Made by a program: the position numbers and the translations under genes. A DNA stretch of 64,000 nt, from positions 1-64,000 of the forward strand of contig JAQJVL010002645.1 of the NCBI GenBank assembly GCA_035578905.1, read 5' to 3'. The stretch is from Stictocephala bisonia. Its lineage: Eukaryota; Arthropoda; Insecta; Hemiptera; Membracidae. Shown here piece after piece: positions 48,560 to 60,713 of this stretch. Each line of letters opens with the position of its first letter. Within the stretch, counting starts at the first letter, position 1. The notes beneath the pieces were generated by a model. The model was not told where the DNA came from. It ran no database searches and saw only the letters and a program-made list of their open reading frames with translations.

Positions 48560-48780
48560 GCGGGTTTTTTATTATTTCATGAAGCAAGTCCTTTTAGTAA
48601 AAAAGGGCATGCCCCGGTCCGCACCTACTTTGTTCAAATTTTTTAAATTTACAACCCCTTGGGCAGGTTGAGCAAGACTTTTTAGGTGTTGGTATGTATT
48701 TAAATCTAAAATTTCCCCCCAGGAGCCCCAGCTCGAGTAATTAACCTTGGAAAAACCCCGCACCCGGGGCACCTAAAGGG
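48560..48780 (-). pseudogene. Fragment related to the C-terminus of the DUF8207-like protein
   Basis: On the minus strand near 48,735-48,760 the sequence encodes FSKVNYSSW, identical to residues 293-301 of the complete gene at 45012-46064. The rest of the 66-codon frame is not similar. The fragment abuts the polymerase remnant close to the palindrome axis and lies where sequence quality falls, so it may be a genuine rearranged fragment or an assembly chimera. Confidence 0.45.
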
Positions 48781-49479
48781 AAGTGTACCCCCGTTTCCCT
48801 CAAGGGGAAAGAAAGGACGACCCAAGCCCCCCTCCATTTCCCAAAAGGTTGCTCGCTTTGAGGTGACCCCCAACAGTCAAACCCACATTCCCAAATCTTG
48901 AAACCGGCCCCGCTCAACCATCGTTTCGGCTTAAAATTTACGGAAAGGTAGCAGTAGACATCTGTTTGGGGGGGAAAGCAGCCCCGGGTATCGAAAAAGA
49001 TCGAAAAGGGGGCGGTTTCCGGGGGGGGGGGACGCCCCCCCTTTCCCCCCCCTCCCCTTTTTTCTCGCCCCTTCCCCGGGACGGTATAAATAAATGGAAG
49101 GGGCGGTTAAATTTTTGGGGGTCGCCCCCTCAAAGCAAAAAAAACCTTGGAAGGGGAAAAGGGGGGCTGGCTCGTCTGCTTTTCCTTTTGGGGGGGTTTT
49201 TGGAGGGGGGGGGGGGTTTTTACATTTGTTTTTTTGAGGTGCCGGCTGGGGTTTTTCAACGGGAAAAATTTTAAATGGCTGGACTCCTGGGGAAATTTTT
49301 GTAGTTCAAACAACATAAAACACCTAAAAGTTTTGCTCTTTCCTTTGAAAAGGGAGTTGTAAATTTTAAAAATTTTAATGACAAAATTTTGTGACGGCGA
49401 CATGCTTTCCCTTTACTTTTGGACTTTGTTAAATAAAATCAACTTTTAAACCCCCCAAAAAAAAATTCTAATTTCTCTA

Positions 49480-50995
49480 GTACAAAAAAAAAATTTCGTC
49501 GTACATTTTCTTTTGTTGGGGGCCCCCATGGAAAGTCAAAAAAATGTAAGTTGTAAAGGGTTCGGGGTTAGGGGTTTCGACTTTTTAAAAATTTACCCAA
49601 ATTGTCAGGTCGTGGGGGTATTTTTTGTAAAGCAATGTTTTGGGGGTTCTTTTCCATTTAAAAAAAACCCCCTCGGGGAAAGTCTATCAGAATACGGGTT
49701 TCGTACTTTTTTTTACAGTCAAATTTTAAAGTGGGGTAGTTGAGGGGTTTTTTTTCTTTCAAAGGGTTGGGGAAAAAGTAAGGGTTTTTTGGGCCCCGGG
49801 GCCGAAACCGGTTGGGTATCAGGGGAGACACCCCCCGGATCCAGACCAAAAAGAGGTTTTTGGTCTATGTCGTGAGTTTTTTCAAGTTTGTACGTCTGCC
49901 TTTTTTTAACAGGGGAAATTCCATGCCAGCCCGGGGGGCGGGAAGTGGGGTTTCTTTTACGGGGGTAAAACCCCCGTAGAAGTCATATTTGTGGTTCAAA
50001 ATTTTTAAAAAAACTCGGCCAGTAAAAAAGTACGTCTGAAGTAGGTAAGGTCGGGGGTCCGGGTTTCAAATTTGGTCTTACCAAAGGTTGCCCCACACAG
50101 TTGTGGTTTTTAAGTACCCCTTCAAAGTAAATATGTTTTTTGGTCAGTCGTTGTGGGAACCCTCCTTGGGGGGGGGCAGTTCAGTATCTTTTAAAATTTT
50201 TGATTCGCCCGTCAGTACGTTTTGGGAAAAGGAAAACCTTTGCTTTGTTTTTTGGGTCGTGTTGGGCCCATACACTCCCTTTTAAATTTTTTTAAATTTT
50301 TGATGCTCCGTCAAAAACTTTTGGGAAATACGAGTGTGCCCAAAAAGAAGCTTTTAAGGAATTGAAGTGAGCCCAAAAATTTCTTTAAAAAATTTAAAGG
50401 GGACTGAAATGAAACCGTTTCACTGGTTTTGGGCACCGTGTGGTAAACACAAGGGTTAAGGGGTTATTTTAAGTAAGCCCTTTAGCCCAAAAATTCTGTT
50501 TTGGCAGTACCCACAGTAGAACATAGCTGATTTTGAGAGGATGTAACCCCGGACTTGTTTTTTTTTTATTTTCCCAAAGGGGATTTTTTAATAATTTTAC
50601 TCTCTATTTCGGTCAGGGTTTAAATTTGGGGGCAAGAACCCGGGGAGAGGAAACATTTTATGCCCGCCCTTTTTTTAAACATTTATAATTTTTGGGGCCA
50701 TTAGTGTTTGAGATTTTTTTTGGGGTTTTGGGGTTTAAAAAAAGGGGGCGTAGAGAGGTTAAAATTTTTTCCCAATTTTAAACAAATCGAGTCGAAAAAA
50801 CATTTTTATTACCCACCCCTACCTTGACTTATCCATTTAGCCATGCTTTCTAAAATTTTGTTGTAGCTTCAAGTATTGTACATCTAAAAATTTCGGAAAA
50901 TAAAAAAAGGGACGAGTTTTCCCCTTTGAAAAAATTGGTGTTTTTTGTGTTTTCTTCTTTGTTAACAATTTTGGAAAATTTAATTTGTACCGCAA
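49480..50995 (-). pseudogene. Degraded mirror copy of the polymerase remnant
   Basis: The reverse complement of 49,480-50,995 follows 47,091-48,530 segment by segment, for example the initiation region near 50,995 and the RGGVS region near 49,830. So many run-length errors are present that no frame is kept. Whether it exists in the genome in this form is doubtful. Confidence 0.5.
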
Positions 50996-52104
50996 TTTTA
51001 CCATTTAACTCCCCCGACCTGTTTAGGGGGGTTATTTTTTTTTGGGACAAAATTTTTTATTTTTATGTACGGTCAGAAGGGAAAGGGAGGCCCAGTTCCT
51101 TAGTTCAAACCGGGGGGGAAATGGTCACAAATTCGGTTTTATGGCGTAGGATTCCATTTTTGGGAAAATTAGGGAAAAAAAAATTAAATGATTTTAATAT
51201 TTTTTTTAAATCTTTTTAAAAACTCAAAAGAAAAGGGAAATTCAAACTTTATAAATTAAAAACGTAAGGATAATTATTTGAAAACCGGGACAAAATTTTT
51301 TGGGGTATATCACTTCCGAAAAAAAACCTTTCGGGGAAAAACGGACCCAAAAATTTTTTTTAAAGGGAAAAAAGTTTTACGGGTTTATCGAGGGGGGAGC
51401 AAAGTAAAGGGGTTTTCTGATGGGCCCCGAGCGCGGCGGGAAGTGAGAAAGTTTTAAGTTGAGGGGGGGCAACCAATCGGGGCGTAGCTTTAGGGGGGCG
51501 CGCCGCCAGTAGCCGCGGGTGAAAAGCGTACAAAGGGTTTCCCCGACGTCCCCGGGAAACCCCGAAGGTATTCTCCGAAATATAATAACGCTTTTTCCGC
51601 AGGTGGCCCTTCCCCACCCCTCCGAAACATTTAAAATTTTTTTTGGTTCCGGCGGGGGGCCCCCCAATTCCGAAACAATTTTTTTTTAATTTTTGCCCCC
51701 GGCGGTGGGCTCTCGCCCAAATCGGGGGGGTCGAAAGTGAGTGTCCTCCAGCCAGAAGCTTTTCCCCAACCTGACCTGAAAACCCCGGGTTATTAACCCA
51801 TTTTTGGTTTTAAACCCCGGGTTTTTTTAACCCACGTTGTTTTTTAACCCCGGGGTTTTATTAACCCGTTGTTTTTTAACCCGGGTTTTTATTAACCCAT
51901 TTTTTTTTTAAACCCCCAGGCTTTTTTAAAAACCCCACGTTTTTTTTGGTTAACCCGGGGTTTTTAAAAAAAACCCGTTGTTTTAAAACCCGGGTTTTTT
52001 TTAAACCCCACTTTTTTTTTAAACCCGAGTTACCCCAACCCCGGTTTTAAAAATTTGGTTTTTGTTTTTTTTAAAATTCTTTTTTATTTTTAAAACCCAT
52101 AAAT

Positions 52105-53205
52105 TTAAAATTTAAAACAAGATTTTGGTTTCGGGCCTTCGTTCCATTTAAACCCTTTAAAGCTCATGCTTTAAAAGTGTCCTCAATTAAAGGTAACGAG
52201 GCCCATAGTGGGTTTGGGTTGATCTTTTGTCAGGGTTTTCCGTTTAGTAAAAAAAATTTTGGAAAATGCAGTTTACCTTTTTTTATGGGTTTTCACTTTC
52301 GTTTAAAGGAAGGGGAAAAATTTTTAAAAGGGGTAAAAAGTCATTTTAAATTTAAAGGAAATAACCCATTTGTTTTGAGGGAAAGGTATATCCTGGGTAA
52401 AGGGACCCTTTTCGATTTTATTTTTATGGGGAAAACCCATAAAAATACAATTAAAACTATAGAGTTGGAGATTTGGTTTTCGAAAGGGGAAAATTTTGCT
52501 GAAACAAAAAAAAAAAAAATTTTTCCAAATTTAATGGAATGGAAAAAGGGAAAAGCGGGGGTCTTAAATATAAAAACATTTTTAAAACCCTTTTAAAAAT
52601 TAACGGTTTTAAACACCAAAAAGGGGGGGGAAAGTAGTACAATGTAGTAAATAATCCAATAAAACCAGTACTTTTCACCCTAGGAAACGTTAAAAAAATC
52701 CAGATGGGTTTACCTTTTAAAATTAGGTAGGTATCACGTGGATGAGATTAAAAACAATTCATTTTGTTTGCAGTTTTGGGTTGGGGGAGACTATAGTTCA
52801 AAGGGCAAGATTACTTTGATGAAATTTCAGACGATAAAAATGAAATGGAAAAATTGGTGGGGGTATCCTTTGGAAAATGAGATTGAAAACAACCCCTTGA
52901 TGCAGAAAAGGGTGGGGGGACGATTTCAAATAAAGCAAGATTACTTTGAAAAGTAGTTCAGACGGGGGAAATGAAAGGATAAAGGGAAGGGAAAGACAAA
53001 TTTAACAAGGATGTTTTAAAAATTTTAAAAGGTTAATTATCGGTGGGAATCCTAACCCTTTTTAGTAGCAGGTTTTCTTTTGTTGTTTTGCCCAAAAAAA
53101 GGGGGGGGAAACACTGACCAGACATTTGGGGAATTTTTTCTTTTATAAAAGAATTTAAAAGGGCGGGGGTTTTTTAAAGATATATTAATTTTCCAATTTT
53201 TTGAA
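52105..53205 (+). pseudogene. Degraded mirror copy of the DUF8207-like gene
   Basis: Broken frames at 52177-52596 and 52738-52956 retain FKFKGNN, a LF-F-FMGK block and MDEIKNNS wording corresponding to the intact gene at 45012-46064. The order is collinear with the mirror axis. Base-smearing destroys the rest. Confidence 0.5.
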
Positions 53206-53959
53206 AGAAGCTTTTAGGACTTAAGTTTTAAAACTTGTAATCTTATTTTCCTTGGGGTGTGGGCCTCGGGGGTTTGGGTTTTTAACGGTCCGAAACCCCG
53301 GGGGTTGGGGTTGGGTTGGGGTTAAGTGCAAAAACCCGAAACGCCCCCGGGGGGGGAGGGGGCCTAAATTAAATAAAAAAATCCCCCCCCGCTGTTCTCA
53401 AAGGCAGCCAAAAAACCGCAAACCCTGAGGGGGGTCCGCAGCTTGGGGGGGGACTAATCCCCTTTAAGCCCTTTGGTCGCAAAATTATTTTGTATGCAAG
53501 GGGCCCTCGTACGGTAACCGTTGTATTTGGATGTGTTTTCACTCTATGGCGGGTTTAAAACTCTTTTAAAAGTCCAGGGTGTAAAGGAAAAGGGGATATT
53601 TTTAGAAACAGGAAAAATAAAAAAAAAAAAAAAAATTAAAAGCCCTTTGTAATTTTTGTGCGTCACTTTAAAAAAGGTTTTCTCCAAGTAAAGGGGCGGC
53701 AAAGACTTATATGGGATCAAACAAAAAAAAATAAATTTAAAAAAAAAAACACAAAAATAATATGGGAGGGTAGCAATTTTTTTTATGGAGTGGCTTTTCC
53801 ACCGTAGCTTGGATGGTTTGGGGGCAAAGTTAATTAAAGTAAGTGGGATTATGCCTTTTTTGGGGATACCCCTAAAAATTAAAAAACGGCCCTTTGCCAG
53901 AGGGGGCCTTTCCCCCTATACCCCGGGGTGGTGGGGGAAATTTGGGGTCAAGGCCCCCT

Positions 53960-54165
53960 CATAAAACCCCCGGGGTTTTTTTAAAACCCACGTTGTTTTA
54001 AACCCCGGGCTTTAATAACCCACGTTGTTTTAAAACCCCGGGGTTTTTTTAACCCCAAACCGTTGTTTTAAACCCAAAAGGGTTAACCCACGTTTTTTGG
54101 TTAACCCGGGTTTTTTTTAAAACCCACGTTGTTTTAAAACCCGGGGTTAGCCCAACCCCGACGGA
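53960..54165. repeat. Degraded mirror of minisatellite copy A
   Basis: CCCGGG/TTAACCCACGTTG-like units with inflated T and C runs. Mirror partner of 44,124-44,310. Confidence 0.6.
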
Positions 54166-55002
54166 AAATTTGAGTGCTTTTGGGTTTAAAAATACTTTTT
54201 ATATAGTAAACGGGGAAATTTTGAGGGGAAATTGGGGGGGGAGGGGGGGGTTAGCACTTTTTCCCGGGCCGCTTTTTCTTGGAAAAAAAAAAAAGTTTAA
54301 TTTTTTTAAAATATAGCTAGGTTTAAGAGTGCATTTTATAAGTATAAAAAGGTAAAAATTTTGGTTAAGAGTGTATTTTATTTAGTATGAGTGGAAAAAT
54401 TTTAGGTTTTGGTTTTAAATTTTAAATAGTAAAAACAAGGGTTTTTGGGAAAGGGAAAATGTGGGGTTTTGGGAACTGGGGGTTAAAAAATTTGGGGGGA
54501 AACAGGGGCGCCGCCATTTTGGATGAGGGTCACAAAAAATGGCCCAAATCAGAGTATAGATTTACTATAGAGTAAAAGGGGAAAAAAAATGCATTTAAAA
54601 TATTTATAAAAAAAGGCTAATAGGTTTTTTATTATACAAAAGGGAATTTGGGGGAAAATTTGGGGGAATTTGAGGGACATTTTGGGGGGGAAAATGGGGC
54701 AGCCATCTTGATCCGGGACCGCCATCTTGGATCCGGTCACGTGACCTTACCCCACCCAATCCCATTAGCGTCAATTAAATACTCGTTAAGGTCAATTAGA
54801 ACCTCATTAAAAACTCGTTAAGGTCAATTAGAACCTCATTAAAAACTCGTTAAGGTCATTAGAACCTCATTAAGGTCATTAGAACCTCATTAAAAACTCG
54901 TTAAGGTCATTAGAACCTCATTAAAAAAAACTGACCTAGCCGAATCATCATTTGGCGAAAACTCATCATGGGGCGTCGTGAGACCCCCGTTTCCCCTCTA
55001 CT

Positions 55003-55008
55003 ACTGGT
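55003..55008. repeat. Right 6-bp target-site duplication ACTGGT
   Basis: Direct copy of 43313-43318, immediately after the terminal CTACT. Confidence 0.85.
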
Positions 55009-57495
55009 CTCTGTAAAACATGTATCAGTGAAATGGAAACACTAATAGGGTGGTAACATGTACACCGAGACGCTGCTGCAAGACCATTTGGAGGGAAAAC
55101 GCAGAATGTATTACGTGTGTTTCAGAGAAGCAACCTCCAAGAAAATGAAGTATATTCATTTATGAAAATCTAAAACAATCTGTTCCCAATATCAGAAAAA
55201 TATATATAGTGCTCACAGCCCTAAAATTAGTTGTATGAAGCAAGTGCATGGTAGAAACATACGAATCCGAACTAGATTAAGTGTTTTCTATTTCTTACCT
55301 GTAATGATGTGTGTATTTTTTTATTTCATGAGTAAATGGTTTTATTGCTAAATAGTGTGTATTTAAATGTATTTTCCCCTTTAAAAAACAACAGTATCAC
55401 AGCACAAGTATAAATAGGTGTTGTCATGGGACGCCTACGAGCCCCTTTCCTTGGTCCTGCTAGGGCTAAATATTACTAATAAATATATATTATCCTAAAA
55501 TAATACTTAGGTACATATAATGTAAAAATAAAATATAAATGCCATCATTACGACTTACAGTAACATTATTGTAATTGTTTAATATAACAAACATTTTCTT
55601 AATATACATATATCTAGTAATTATAAAAATTAATTGTAATATAAAAAATGTCTTTTGAGGACAATACATTTTATTAGCATGCACTATATTGATATTGAAC
55701 AGATCATATACGTATAAATTATCAAAAATAAATGTCTTAAACCTTGATATGATTAATATACATTAAAAATTTCAACCTTATACTTATGCTAGATATTTTG
55801 AGTTGTAAACACAGTGCGTTGCATTTATAAATGCGCTTAATGCAAATAAACTTTAACTAATAATAAAGAGATACATAGAATAATTTATTTTTGTTATAAA
55901 TATCAAAGTAATTGTTACCTACCTTCACCTTGATACTTAAAAAATATATTCATTATATTTAACAATTTTAGTCAAACCGTATCGTAACATACTATTTGTT
56001 TAAGCTAATCAATCAAATTTTAAAGCTGGAGGTCCAAGGTTCAAACCTACAACCTACCTCCTGACGTTAACTGTTAGTTTTTATCAGTAAAATTCGTCCT
56101 GTTCTACTATACTGGTTATCTCCCTTATTCTATTTAATAACTACCGCGTACAAAACAGTAGACTGTGGGAATTGGGAGAAAAAAACTTTAAGAGATATCG
56201 GTCTCTCCTTAAAAAGGTTTAGAAAAAAGTCTAGAAGTGATTCTTGGTTATTCTGAACGATTATTAATATGCTTACTTCAAGCCCCGTAACAAAATTGTT
56301 ATATTTTAAATAACTTTAAGGTTAGTAGGTGATTTAGTATTGGTGCTTTTAAAAATTTCTCTATACAGTATTTAAGGAACGAAATATATAAAAAGTATCT
56401 TATAACAAGGTAAGCAGAACTGTTTCACTTCACTTTCTATATTATTACTAGTAAAATATGTGTTTTATTAATGCTTTTAAATCAACCCTAGGCAACATAA
56501 ATCTAAAATATTTCTTTGTAAATAATTGTTTATTTTCAAAATTTTAACACAAACATATATTTGTATTATTCATTAAGAGCTAAAATTTCATACAAAATTT
56601 CAAAAATGTATTGAATCGACAAGAATAAAATCAAGATTTACATTTAGGAAAAGTAATAACCGTTTGATTGTGACATGATTTACACAGGTACTACTCCTAT
56701 GCATATAAAAATCATTTTGGTGTACCTTCAGTGGTTTATGATGATTCGTCCCTATTTACTAATTACGTAATGGCATAGCTTAAGTTATATATTTTATTTT
56801 AAAAATATATTTAGAGTACAATGTAAAGTAAAAACATTAATAATCATATTATTAATCAAACTACAAAAATATATTATTAAATGTCAAAGGTTAAAGCTAG
56901 AGGATGTCTTGTTTTACTAAGTGAACTTAGAGCTTATAAGTCCTATCTTACTTTAACATGGACACTAAAGGCTTGAAGGTGACTTACAAACTACAATAGA
57001 AACCAAATAAGCTTTTTCAAACTTTGGGACACAAACAATAATTGTAATAGCTATATGTAACTACTTATATATTTCAGTAACATTTTGGAAGTCAACGATG
57101 TTTCATAAGAAGGAATTTCTAAATTTTAGCAAGTGAAAAAAACTGCATTTTATGAAAATACGAAAAAAGTTTAGTTTTGGGGTCAATGGTATCTATTGTA
57201 AATACAAGATAATATTTTTTTACATATTATTAATCACTTTTACATATTAAGTATATCATAATTTTTCTTATTTTATTTAAAAAAAGGCATTTATTTGGGG
57301 AAAGATTTATAATTAACCGAAATAAATGGTCAATATATTATGTATATTTGATACTATCAAATCTTGTAGGGGAATTGCTATTTCATAAATAGCTTAATGA
57401 ATTACATTATTCCATAGAACAAAGTGCATGATTATTTAATTTATTAAAATATTTTTTGCTACGATATCACTAAATTTAATACTAGATTTATAACG
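55009..57495. other. AT-rich flank, no recognisable gene
   Basis: Open frames up to 64 codons without motifs. A B-box-like GGTTCAAACCT at about 56,039 has no convincing partner A box or cloverleaf. No arrays. Confidence 0.5.
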
Positions 57496-57499
57496 TTAT

Positions 57500-57670
57500 A
57501 TGTATACTAGTTGTTTGGTTTTGAAAGCCGTTTACATCAGTTACCATACAGCCTACACGCCTGTAACTAAAACAATAGCTGCATTAACAAACATTCCACT
57601 AGAGTGCGTTCCGAGACAATGTATTACAAATGACAATCTCGAACAATACGGGCCGGGTTGCAATTGACAC
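57500..57670 (+). repeat. Dispersed repeat, copy 3
   Basis: Contains AACATTCCACTAGAGTGCGTTC and GACAATCTC...CAATACGGG wording shared with copies 1 and 2. The upstream outer part is more diverged. Confidence 0.6.
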
Positions 57671-59520
57671 TGATATCATACTGTTTGTGTTTATACAATG
57701 TTAACTTTAAATTGTAATATGTAACGTGTTGTAAAATAAATATGTAAAATAGGTTTTATTTTGTTACTTCTTAAGGGTTTATTATTCAGATTAGTGAATT
57801 TTTGCTTTTTATTAAATTGTATTAATTTTTTTTATTTATTAAATATTTGCTCTTTTGATAGTAAAAGTATTAGCAAATACTCAATGCTGACTGATTACGG
57901 TTTTATCCATTAAGAAGCAAATATTAATTGTTTTAAAAAAAGTATTTAAAATATATTATATTGTATCTTATTCAATTCCTAAATAATATTTTAAAAAATG
58001 AAAGTAAATTATACAAATGACATTTTATTAAAAATATTGTAAAAAAAAAAAATATCGCACATACCTATGTATATTGTTACTTGCAAGGAAATTTAATAGC
58101 TTGTATACACGTTTTTACTTCAGCAATACGTAATATATTTTCTGTGACTGTACTAAGAGATACATTTTTTTCAAAGCACACTAAATTTAAAAAAAAATTA
58201 TAACTATTCTAATGAATATATACCCCCGAGAAACCAGGTAATGAGTAATAAAGGTAGATCTAGCGTTATTAAAGTGAAGCCCTGCATTACTCTTATCACC
58301 CCTATTAAAGTATTTAATTTGATTTAAACTGTAAAATTTACTTTAAGATATTTTATTCAGGAATTCGATCATGTCAAAGAACAAACAACCTGAGATGTAT
58401 TCTGTACAAAGTCGTAAACAGCATGCGTTATATATTTAAGTTTTTCAAATTATAGTTGTGTCAAGTAGGAGGAATAAAATGCTATTAATCCAGGATATTC
58501 TGATTATTCAGAGGTTTGTATGTAGATAAATGACTATTTTAAACGTAATTCACAATACATTTTTTTTATTAATTATTTTTTCCTTTGTAAATTTAAAATT
58601 TTCCAAACAAACTATTTCCAAATAATCGATCAAATAATATCGAAAATCATTGTATGTTTAGGTGATATCAGCCCTACTAAGTACTACATTTGTAATTTGT
58701 TGTGTTTATGGTTCCTGAGATAGTAGTTTTTTTTATAAAATCAGAACTATGCGGAAAGATAGTTAACGAAGCGAGTTAGATCCAACTGTTATATATAATT
58801 TTAACTTTTTTCGTGTCCAGGACCAAATGCGAGGTTTGCCTAAATATTTCCCAAACACCCTGTTTAGATAACTGCTAAAACATACTTTAATATTTCACAT
58901 TGGTACTGTGCTAAAATTATCTTTCTAATCTACCTTAGTTAACGTTTTTAAGATTTATTTCCGTACCGTTTTTGTAATAAAACATTTCACAATAATGTTT
59001 TAATATAAAAACGTTTACTTTGCTTCAAACAATAAATGATAATATTTTCTGTTACCCTTTTTTCTAAGTTGGACAGATATATTTAACCAATTAATTATCT
59101 AATTAAATATTTGTTTGTTGGAAATATTTAGCCTGCTTATTAGAATTTAATAATCATACCATGTAAACATTAACATGTATTTGAAGTTATATAACGATTC
59201 ACAAATATACCTCACTAATTACACCTCTTTTATAACTATTTATTAATTTAAATTACATTATTGTATTACCTATTTGAAAGTGTAGTGCAAGAACTTCCTT
59301 AAATTATTAAGACACAAGAGAAAAGGTATGGTGGATTACACCTGCTGAGAAAGACAAGAATTAAACAGCTGACTCTGATACTTTTCAGGATAATATATCA
59401 GGACTTCATTAAAAACACATTACCAACACAGTTTTTAAACGTAGAAAAATATGTAAATCATTTTAATTGAAAAATGAATTGTAGTTAAGTTTTTTAACAT
59501 TTTAATCAAAATTTTTAATA
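57671..59520. other. AT-rich DNA, no recognisable gene
   Basis: No open frame above 60 codons; several A and T runs. No structure found. Confidence 0.5.
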
Positions 59521-60290
59521 TTTATTATATCTATACATATAAAAGCCAAAACCCACTTACTCACTGATCACGGTTTCTAAAAAGCCACAAGACCTAGAAC
59601 CATAAAAATTGGTACAAATGTTCTTCATGTGCCCTAGACGCGTACTAAGAAAGGATTTTTCAAAAATAGAATATTTAGGGTGGTTTGGGGGGGGTGGAAA
59701 TTTGACAAAAAGCTGTGCGTATCCCTTGCACAATTTGGATTATTGCATGAAAACTAATGGGTGGATATTCAATCTGACAAAAATCGTTAGTGTGGAATGA
59801 AATAATCTACAACTTTTGTATTTAACATTTCTTTCTATCTCATTTAGTTTACGAGTTATATTGCAAAACGTGAGTAACGCGAGGTTGCAAGCGCTACACG
59901 AGAGCGCATTGCTTGAAAAATAACGGTTGGATTTTCAATTTGACAACATAGTAAGTGAGGAATTAAATAATCTACAACTTTTGTATTTAACATGTTTTTC
60001 AATATATTTAGTTTATGAGATGTTTTACAAAATACTTAGAACCATTTCTGAGCACACTTACTGACGGCTACCCGATTAGAGTTTACAGCGCCACAGCGGA
60101 TATTGCCGGAACTAATATTGGTTGACGCATGCGCAATCTTACGGGTTTAGCTACTGCTGCTGTTAATACTGTAGTTGTAGTCTGCACATAATCGTAGCCT
60201 ACTGTTAGCGTACCTCAGCTTATTGTACTACTCACTCTGCAGTCCGTACTTAGTATCACTCCCTCTGCAGTCTGTACTTGTTAATAATAC

Positions 60291-60625
60291 TACTGATATC
60301 CTTACAATTGATTTATTTTTGGTTTACTGTTACCCTAATCGCCCTTTGTTACTCATAGCCTACTTATCCATCCAACTATTTTATTTTTGGTTTACCATTA
60401 TACAAATCGCCCTACAATACTCATAGCCTACTGTTATCCTTCCAACTGTTTTATTTTTGGTTTACCGTTATACAAATCGCCCTACAATACTCATAGCCTA
60501 CTGTTATCCTTCCAACTGTTTTATTTTTGGTTTACCGTTATAAAAATCGCCCTACAATACTCATAGCCTACTGTTATCCGTCCAACTGTTTTATTTTTGG
60601 TTTACCGTTACACCAATCGCTCTAT
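60291..60625 (+). repeat. 70-bp tandem repeat in the Helitron leader
   Basis: Units with CTGTTATCCTTCCAACTG and GGTTTACCGTTATACAAATC start at about 60,431, 60,501 and 60,571, with a more diverged unit before them. The period is exactly 70 bp. It is the immediate upstream region of the OTU ORF. Confidence 0.85.
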
Positions 60626-60713
60626 AAAACATATTTAACGAGTTTAGTTACTGCAGTTGTAACTACTAGGCTGTTTATTTTTACTTTTGGCGTTACATTA
60701 GTACACATTTGCA

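Larger units (their letters stand above)
48240..54700. other. Smeared, homopolymer-inflated mirror copy of the left arm (probable low-quality assembly)
   Basis: Beyond about 48,240 runs of G, C, T and A lengthen abnormally, and bases are replaced by copies of their neighbours. For example, mirrored GTGTTAAC appears as GTTTTTTAAC, and the 30-bp minisatellite reappears near 51,775-52,050 with inflated T and C runs. The mirror relation is otherwise collinear: 47074 with 51019, 48190 with 49838, and 48855 with 49136. The arm is about 6 percent longer than its partner. Quality recovers near 54,700, about 300 bp before the right end. I treat most open frames here as noise. Confidence 0.75.
43319..55002. 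mobile_element. Polinton/Maverick-like element, 11.7 kb, assembled as a palindrome
   Basis: The ends are AGTAGAGGGG...CCCCTCTACT with 6-bp duplication ACTGGT, both hallmarks of Polintons. It carries remnants of a family B DNA polymerase of the viral/protein-primed type and a gene of the DUF8207 type found with such elements. The sequence is an inverted repeat about an axis near 48,995. The left arm is clean to about 48,240 and the right arm (to about 54,700) is a heavily degraded mirror image. I see no integrase, ATPase, protease or capsid gene. Either it is a non-autonomous foldback derivative, or the internal sequence was misassembled and the true element differs. A one-base difference between the two clean tips (T versus C near 43,346/54,980) shows the right end is an independent sequence. 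Confidence 0.8.

Noticed and set aside
48240..54700. Repeat-induced point mutation or natural decay as the cause of the smeared arm
   Set aside because: Such processes give directional base changes, not lengthening of runs and copying of neighbouring bases.
48966..54740. Open frames such as those at 48966-49274, 49107-49403, 51360-51667 and 52457-52678
   Set aside because: They lie in the base-smeared region rich in homopolymer runs and translate into low-complexity sequence.
56020..56060. tRNA gene or tRNA-derived SINE at a GGTTCAAACCT box
   Set aside because: No matching A box at the right distance and no cloverleaf could be drawn.
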